24,343 nucleotides of DNA from an uncultured Oscillibacter sp. (GTDB lineage: Bacteria; Bacillota_A; Clostridia; Oscillospirales; Oscillospiraceae), in NCBI GenBank assembly GCA_948902155.1, contig CAQVQZ010000008.1:1-24343 (forward strand). Reading direction: 5' to 3'. The position numbers were made by a program, and so were the translations under genes. The notes beneath the pieces are model-generated. The model saw only the letters and a program-made list of their open reading frames with translations, did no database searches and was not told the DNA's origin. Shown here piece by piece: positions 22,444-24,343 of the stretch; position 1 is the first letter of the stretch; every line of letters begins with the position of its first letter.

Positions 22444-22544
22444 AAATCATCACCTCAAGGAAACAATATCATGGCGGTTTTGAAGAAGGGTAAAAACGGT
22501 ATTGAATCAGTATTGACTTCATAAAAAATAATTGGTAAGATTGT

Positions 22545-22578
22545 AAAAACCGGGCGGGAGCTGTGAACTCCCACCCGG
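22545..22578 (-). terminator. Intrinsic terminator of the DUF6514-like gene
   Basis: Stem CCGGGCGGGAG (22550-22560) / CTCCCACCCGG (22568-22578), 10 pairs with one mismatch, loop CTGTGAA. The minus-strand reading continues TTTTTACA. It ends transcription from the 22608-22871 gene, so the Arc-like gene downstream needs its own promoter in 22444-22545; I see only weak candidates there. Confidence 0.75.
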
Positions 22579-22607
22579 TGCATAGCCCATCCGGCTATGA
22601 GGGATAC

Positions 22608-22871
22608 TTATGTCAGCATGTCTAGGACAGCATCACGCAGGTGACAGGGTGCGAGCTGATACCTGTTGAACTGTTCGACCATGCGCAGCGCCAGATCACG
22701 GTCTGGCGTCACGTCCGGGACGATCTCCACGATGTCGCGTGCAAAGCAGTCATAGGCTGCGATGTCATAGCTGACATAGGTGCCGATCTCCCGGGCGTAT
22801 CTTATTTTGGGCATCATGATGTATTGCGTTAGATCCTGCATCATGTTGGCCATGGTGTCTGCATCCTGCAT
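22608..22871 (-). CDS. DUF6514-like small protein
   Basis: An 87-residue minus-strand protein with ATG 22871, eight bases after TGAGGAGG. The pattern GTYVSYDIAAYDCFARDIVE, then a helix MVEQFNRYQLAPCHLRDAVL, fits the DUF6514 family as I recall it (final HL.D.V.D.L). Function is unknown. It is the last gene before the attachment site, a typical position for genes expressed in the lysogen. The ribosome binding site can be masked by a hairpin in the leader. Confidence 0.65.
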   Translation of the reverse strand: MQDADTMANMMQDLTQYIMMPKIRYAREIGTYVSYDIAAYDCFARDIVEIVPDVTPDRDLALRMVEQFNRYQLAPCHLRDAVLDMLT

Positions 22872-22879
22872 ATCTGATT

Positions 22880-22909
22880 CCTCCTCAATATTTCATCATT
22901 CTGAGGAGG
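22880..22909 (-). promoter_or_regulatory. Leader hairpin masking the DUF6514-like ribosome binding site
   Basis: CCTCCTCA and TGAGGAGG (plus-strand 22880-22887 and 22902-22909) pair perfectly over eight bases with a 14-base loop. In the minus-strand mRNA, the 3' arm is the ribosome binding site of the 22871 start, so the fold would block translation. Confidence 0.5.
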
Positions 22910-22954
22910 GTAAGGCGGGCTGCGGATCCGGCAGGGAGGAGCCCTTAATTTTTT

Positions 22955-22992
22955 GAACAATGTACTTCATCCTTTGAGAAGTACATTTGTTC
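22955..22992. repeat. Inverted repeat near the attachment site
   Basis: GAACAATGTACTTC (22955-22968) and GAAGTACATTTGTTC (22978-22992) are inverted copies with one extra base, separated by nine bases. The 10-bp core AATGTACTTC/GAAGTACATT is perfect. Neither side has a terminator-like T run. It may be an operator for the minus-strand genes or an integrase/excisionase binding site. Confidence 0.6.
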
Positions 22993-23072
22993 CTGGTTTC
23001 AAAATTGCATATGAAATTGCATATGTATTTCAATTTGCGCTTTATTTCCAATGGTTATATCGGTTTTATAAT

Positions 23073-23100
23073 GCGGGTTCAACTCCCGCCACCTCCACCA
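23073..23100 (+). other. ssrA: 3' fragment of tmRNA (ssrA): prophage attachment site
   Basis: GCGGGTTCAACTCCCGC is a complete T arm (5-bp stem, 7-base loop), followed by CACCTCC, A and encoded CCA: the 3' end of a tRNA-like molecule. The T-arm matches the tmRNA 3' end known from E. coli. Nothing upstream resembles the rest of tmRNA or a tRNA, so this is a 28-bp remnant, as left by integration at the 3' end of such a gene. A tRNA 3' fragment is the alternative. Confidence 0.7.
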
Positions 23101-23107
23101 GTTGAAG

Positions 23108-23152
23108 CGGGGGCGCTTTTCGAACTTTTTTATCGAAAAGCGCCCCCGTTTT
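23108..23152 (+). terminator. Strong terminator behind the ssrA fragment
   Basis: Perfect 16-bp stem CGGGGGCGCTTTTCGA (23108-23123) / TCGAAAAGCGCCCCCG (23133-23148), nine-base T-rich loop, then TTTT. Eight bases separate it from the CCA end. It is probably the native terminator of the tmRNA (or tRNA) gene, marking return to chromosomal DNA. Confidence 0.85.
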
Positions 23153-23378
23153 ATGCTGTATCCATTGATATCACTGGGTTTTCAAAAAGTCTCCATAAGG
23201 GCACCTCTTTGAAAAACTGGAAAAGTCATCACAAAAAAATTTATTCGGGTTCGATTTTTAGACACGGGATTTTATTTGAAATATTTTGTGAGAACCGGCA
23301 AAACCTTGTGAAACAGCGCATTACGCCGCATTTCCTGACAACAGACCACCCCAATTACTACGAATTTACTACCAAGGG

Positions 23379-23477
23379 ATGAGCTTTGATACGACGAAAC
23401 ACCGGGAAATGCGGACATACGGTACAGCGCCGCCCTTTGAACAGCCCCCTAAAATCACATATCGCCCGACTGGATAA
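23379..23477 (+). CDS. Possible 32-residue leader peptide upstream of parA
   Basis: ATG 23379 closely follows AAGGG. The frame reads MSFDTTKHREMRTYGTAPPF and ends ITYRPTG. Its stop TAA overlaps the first bases of the first parA leader hairpin, the arrangement expected if translation controls attenuation. No family is recognised and the ribosome binding site is tight. The surrounding 23153-23577 otherwise holds no supported gene, only the hairpins and a 10-bp inverted repeat (CCGCATTTCC at 23326, GGAAATGCGG at 23405). Confidence 0.3.
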   Translation: MSFDTTKHREMRTYGTAPPFEQPPKITYRPTG

Positions 23478-23550
23478 GCCGTCTTTTCTGCATGGGAAAG
23501 GCGGCTTTTTCTATGCCCGTACATAGCCGTCTGTTTCGCCGCAGGCGGCT
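23476..23550 (+). promoter_or_regulatory. Attenuator-like paired hairpins before parA
   Basis: Hairpin 1: AAGCCGTCTTTTC (23476-23488) pairs over 13 positions (two G-U) with GGAAAGGCGGCTT (23495-23507), followed by T at 23506-23510, an intrinsic terminator. Hairpin 2: AGCCGTCTG (23525-23533) / CAGGCGGCT (23542-23550), ending nine bases before AAAGGAGG. The right arm of 1 (GGCGGCT) can instead pair with the left arm of 2 (AGCCGTC), so the folds exclude each other. Confidence 0.6.
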
Positions 23551-23577
23551 AAATCTATGAAAGGAGGAACCCCCAAA

Positions 23578-24343
23578 ATGGCGAAACCGAAAGTGATAAG
23601 CGTAGCAAATCAAAAGGGCGGAGTTGGCAAAAGCACCACTGTCTACAACCTGGGGGCCGGTCTTGCGCTGGAAGGAAAGAAAGTTCTCCTGCTGGACGTA
23701 GACCCCCAGGGTGATCTGACCAAGATGCTGGGCCAGCGCAAGCCCCACGACCTGCCCCTGACCCTTGCCAATGCCATGAACGACGTTGTGGCCGGGACAA
23801 TGCCCCGCGACCACCCGGAGATCATGCACCACCATGAGGGCTTTGACTTCGTGCCGGGGAACCGCAGCCTGTCCGCCGTGGAGGTGAGTTTGGTGAACGT
23901 GATGAGCCGGGAAACGGTACTCCGGCAGTATGTGGACAGCGTAAAGCGGGACTATGACTATGTTCTGCTGGATTGCCGCCCCTCGCTGGGTATGCTGGTC
24001 ATCAACGCCCTGTCCGCGTCGGATTATGTTCTCGTCCCCGTCCAGGCGGACTATCTGGCGGCGGAGGACATGACGGAGCTGGTAGGCACCGTGCGGAGCA
24101 TCCAGCGTCAGATCAACCCCCGGCTGAAGATCGGCGGCGTGTTCCTGACGATGGCGAATGAAACCACGTTCCGCAAGGACATCGTGAACAGCGTCAAATC
24201 CAACTTTGGGCGTCACCTTCCCGTGCTGGACACGGTAATCCCGGCCACGGTGCGGCTGGCGGAGGTCAGCACAGCGGACAAAAGCATATTCCAGCACGAA
24301 CCCAGGGGACGGGCGGCGGACGCCTACCGCAGACTGACAAAGG
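23578..24343 (+). CDS. parA: ParA/Soj-family partition ATPase (3'-partial)
   Basis: 255 residues are visible and the frame runs off the window. The start is ATG 23578 behind AAAGGAGG. Deviant Walker A: VANQKGGVGKSTTVYNLG (residues 9-26). A' box: VLLLDVDPQGDLTKMLG. Walker B: YDYVLLDCRPSLGML. The later segments PVQADYLAAEDMTELV and TVIPATVRLAEVSTADKSIF are typical. It resembles ParA of Tn1549-like integrative conjugative elements of the gut Clostridia, where it acts with ParB in element maintenance. It lies beyond the prophage end and is probably part of a second mobile element. Confidence 0.88.
   Translation, partial: MAKPKVISVANQKGGVGKSTTVYNLGAGLALEGKKVLLLDVDPQGDLTKMLGQRKPHDLPLTLANAMNDVVAGTMPRDHPEIMHHHEGFDFVPGNRSLSAVEVSLVNVMSRETVLRQYVDSVKRDYDYVLLDCRPSLGMLVINALSASDYVLVPVQADYLAAEDMTELVGTVRSIQRQINPRLKIGGVFLTMANETTFRKDIVNSVKSNFGRHLPVLDTVIPATVRLAEVSTADKSIFQHEPRGRAADAYRRLTK

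Noticed and set aside
22473..22526. 17-codon plus-strand frame starting ATGGCGGTTTTG
   Set aside because: Very short, weak ribosome binding site, and located in the regulatory gap upstream of the Arc-like gene.
22513..22541. Plus-strand promoter TTGACT-17-TAAGAT
   Set aside because: The -10 box matches at only four of six positions in AT-rich DNA, and it reads into the terminator and antisense to the DUF6514-like gene, with no gene to serve.
22987..23382. 131-codon plus-strand frame across the attachment site
   Set aside because: It runs through the tmRNA fragment and its terminator, has no ribosome binding site and no recognisable protein features.
23326..23414. 10-bp inverted repeat CCGCATTTCC / GGAAATGCGG as an element end
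   Set aside because: The arms are far apart (69 bases) with no other sign of an element boundary; kept only as a note in the leader description.
23455..24297. 280-codon minus-strand frame opposite parA
   Set aside because: The plus strand encodes a clear ParA with all motifs; this frame is a mirror of GC-biased coding DNA and is rich in His/Arg/Gln.

Overview
The window is the late (structural and lysis) half of a contractile-tailed, myovirus-type prophage in a high-GC member of the Clostridia. The host is most likely in the Oscillospiraceae (Flavonifractor/Oscillibacter-like). This rests on strong GC bias at third codon positions, Bacillota-type ribosome binding sites (AAAGGAGG), frequent GTG/TTG starts, a PBSX/Xkd-type tail module, and a neighbouring parA resembling those of clostridial conjugative elements. 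No species can be named from the sequence alone.

Layout. (1) 1-7216, head module on the plus strand, tightly coupled with ATGA/GTGA overlaps: large terminase (5' end cut off), a small membrane protein, HK97-type portal, prohead protease with a Cys/His insert, major capsid protein with scaffold-like N-terminus, an SH3b protein, and four head-tail connector/neck/tail-terminator proteins. (2) 7222-16572, PBSX-like contractile tail: sheath, tube, tail-assembly chaperone with a programmed -1 frameshift, tape measure, LysM protein, XkdQ-like hub, DUF2577, DUF2634, baseplate J-like and DUF2313 proteins. (3) 16569-20033, adsorption apparatus: a YadA-repeat fibre with a C-terminal Peptidase_G2-type chaperone, a fibre with four 42-bp tandem repeats, and a LamG-like candidate receptor-binding protein. 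(4) 20050-22271: a small helical protein, a sigma-70 region 4-like DNA-binding protein, three membrane proteins (XhlA-like and LLH holin among them) and a CHAP endolysin. (5) 22264-22871, two minus-strand genes (Arc-like ribbon-helix-helix and DUF6514-like) with their own terminators in lower-GC DNA. (6) 23073-23152, a 28-bp 3' fragment of what looks like tmRNA (ssrA) followed by a strong terminator, taken as the right attachment site. (7) 23379-24343, a leader with competing hairpins and a ParA ATPase running off the end, probably from a second element, a Tn1549-like ICE.

The most notable find sits at 8790-9160, between tail tube and tail chaperone. It has a near-consensus plus-strand promoter, a 28-codon membrane-peptide ORF with a good ribosome binding site, a perfect-consensus minus-strand promoter for a ~90-nt antisense RNA, and terminators for both. 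The predicted 5' ends of the two RNAs share 16 of 17 bases, so the mRNA 5' end is complementary to its own 3' UTR. This has the architecture of a type I toxin-antitoxin module, in the position I recall for txpA/ratA in the B. subtilis skin element. A second accessory cassette, an antisense two-helix membrane protein with its own promoter, sits between the chaperone and tape-measure genes.
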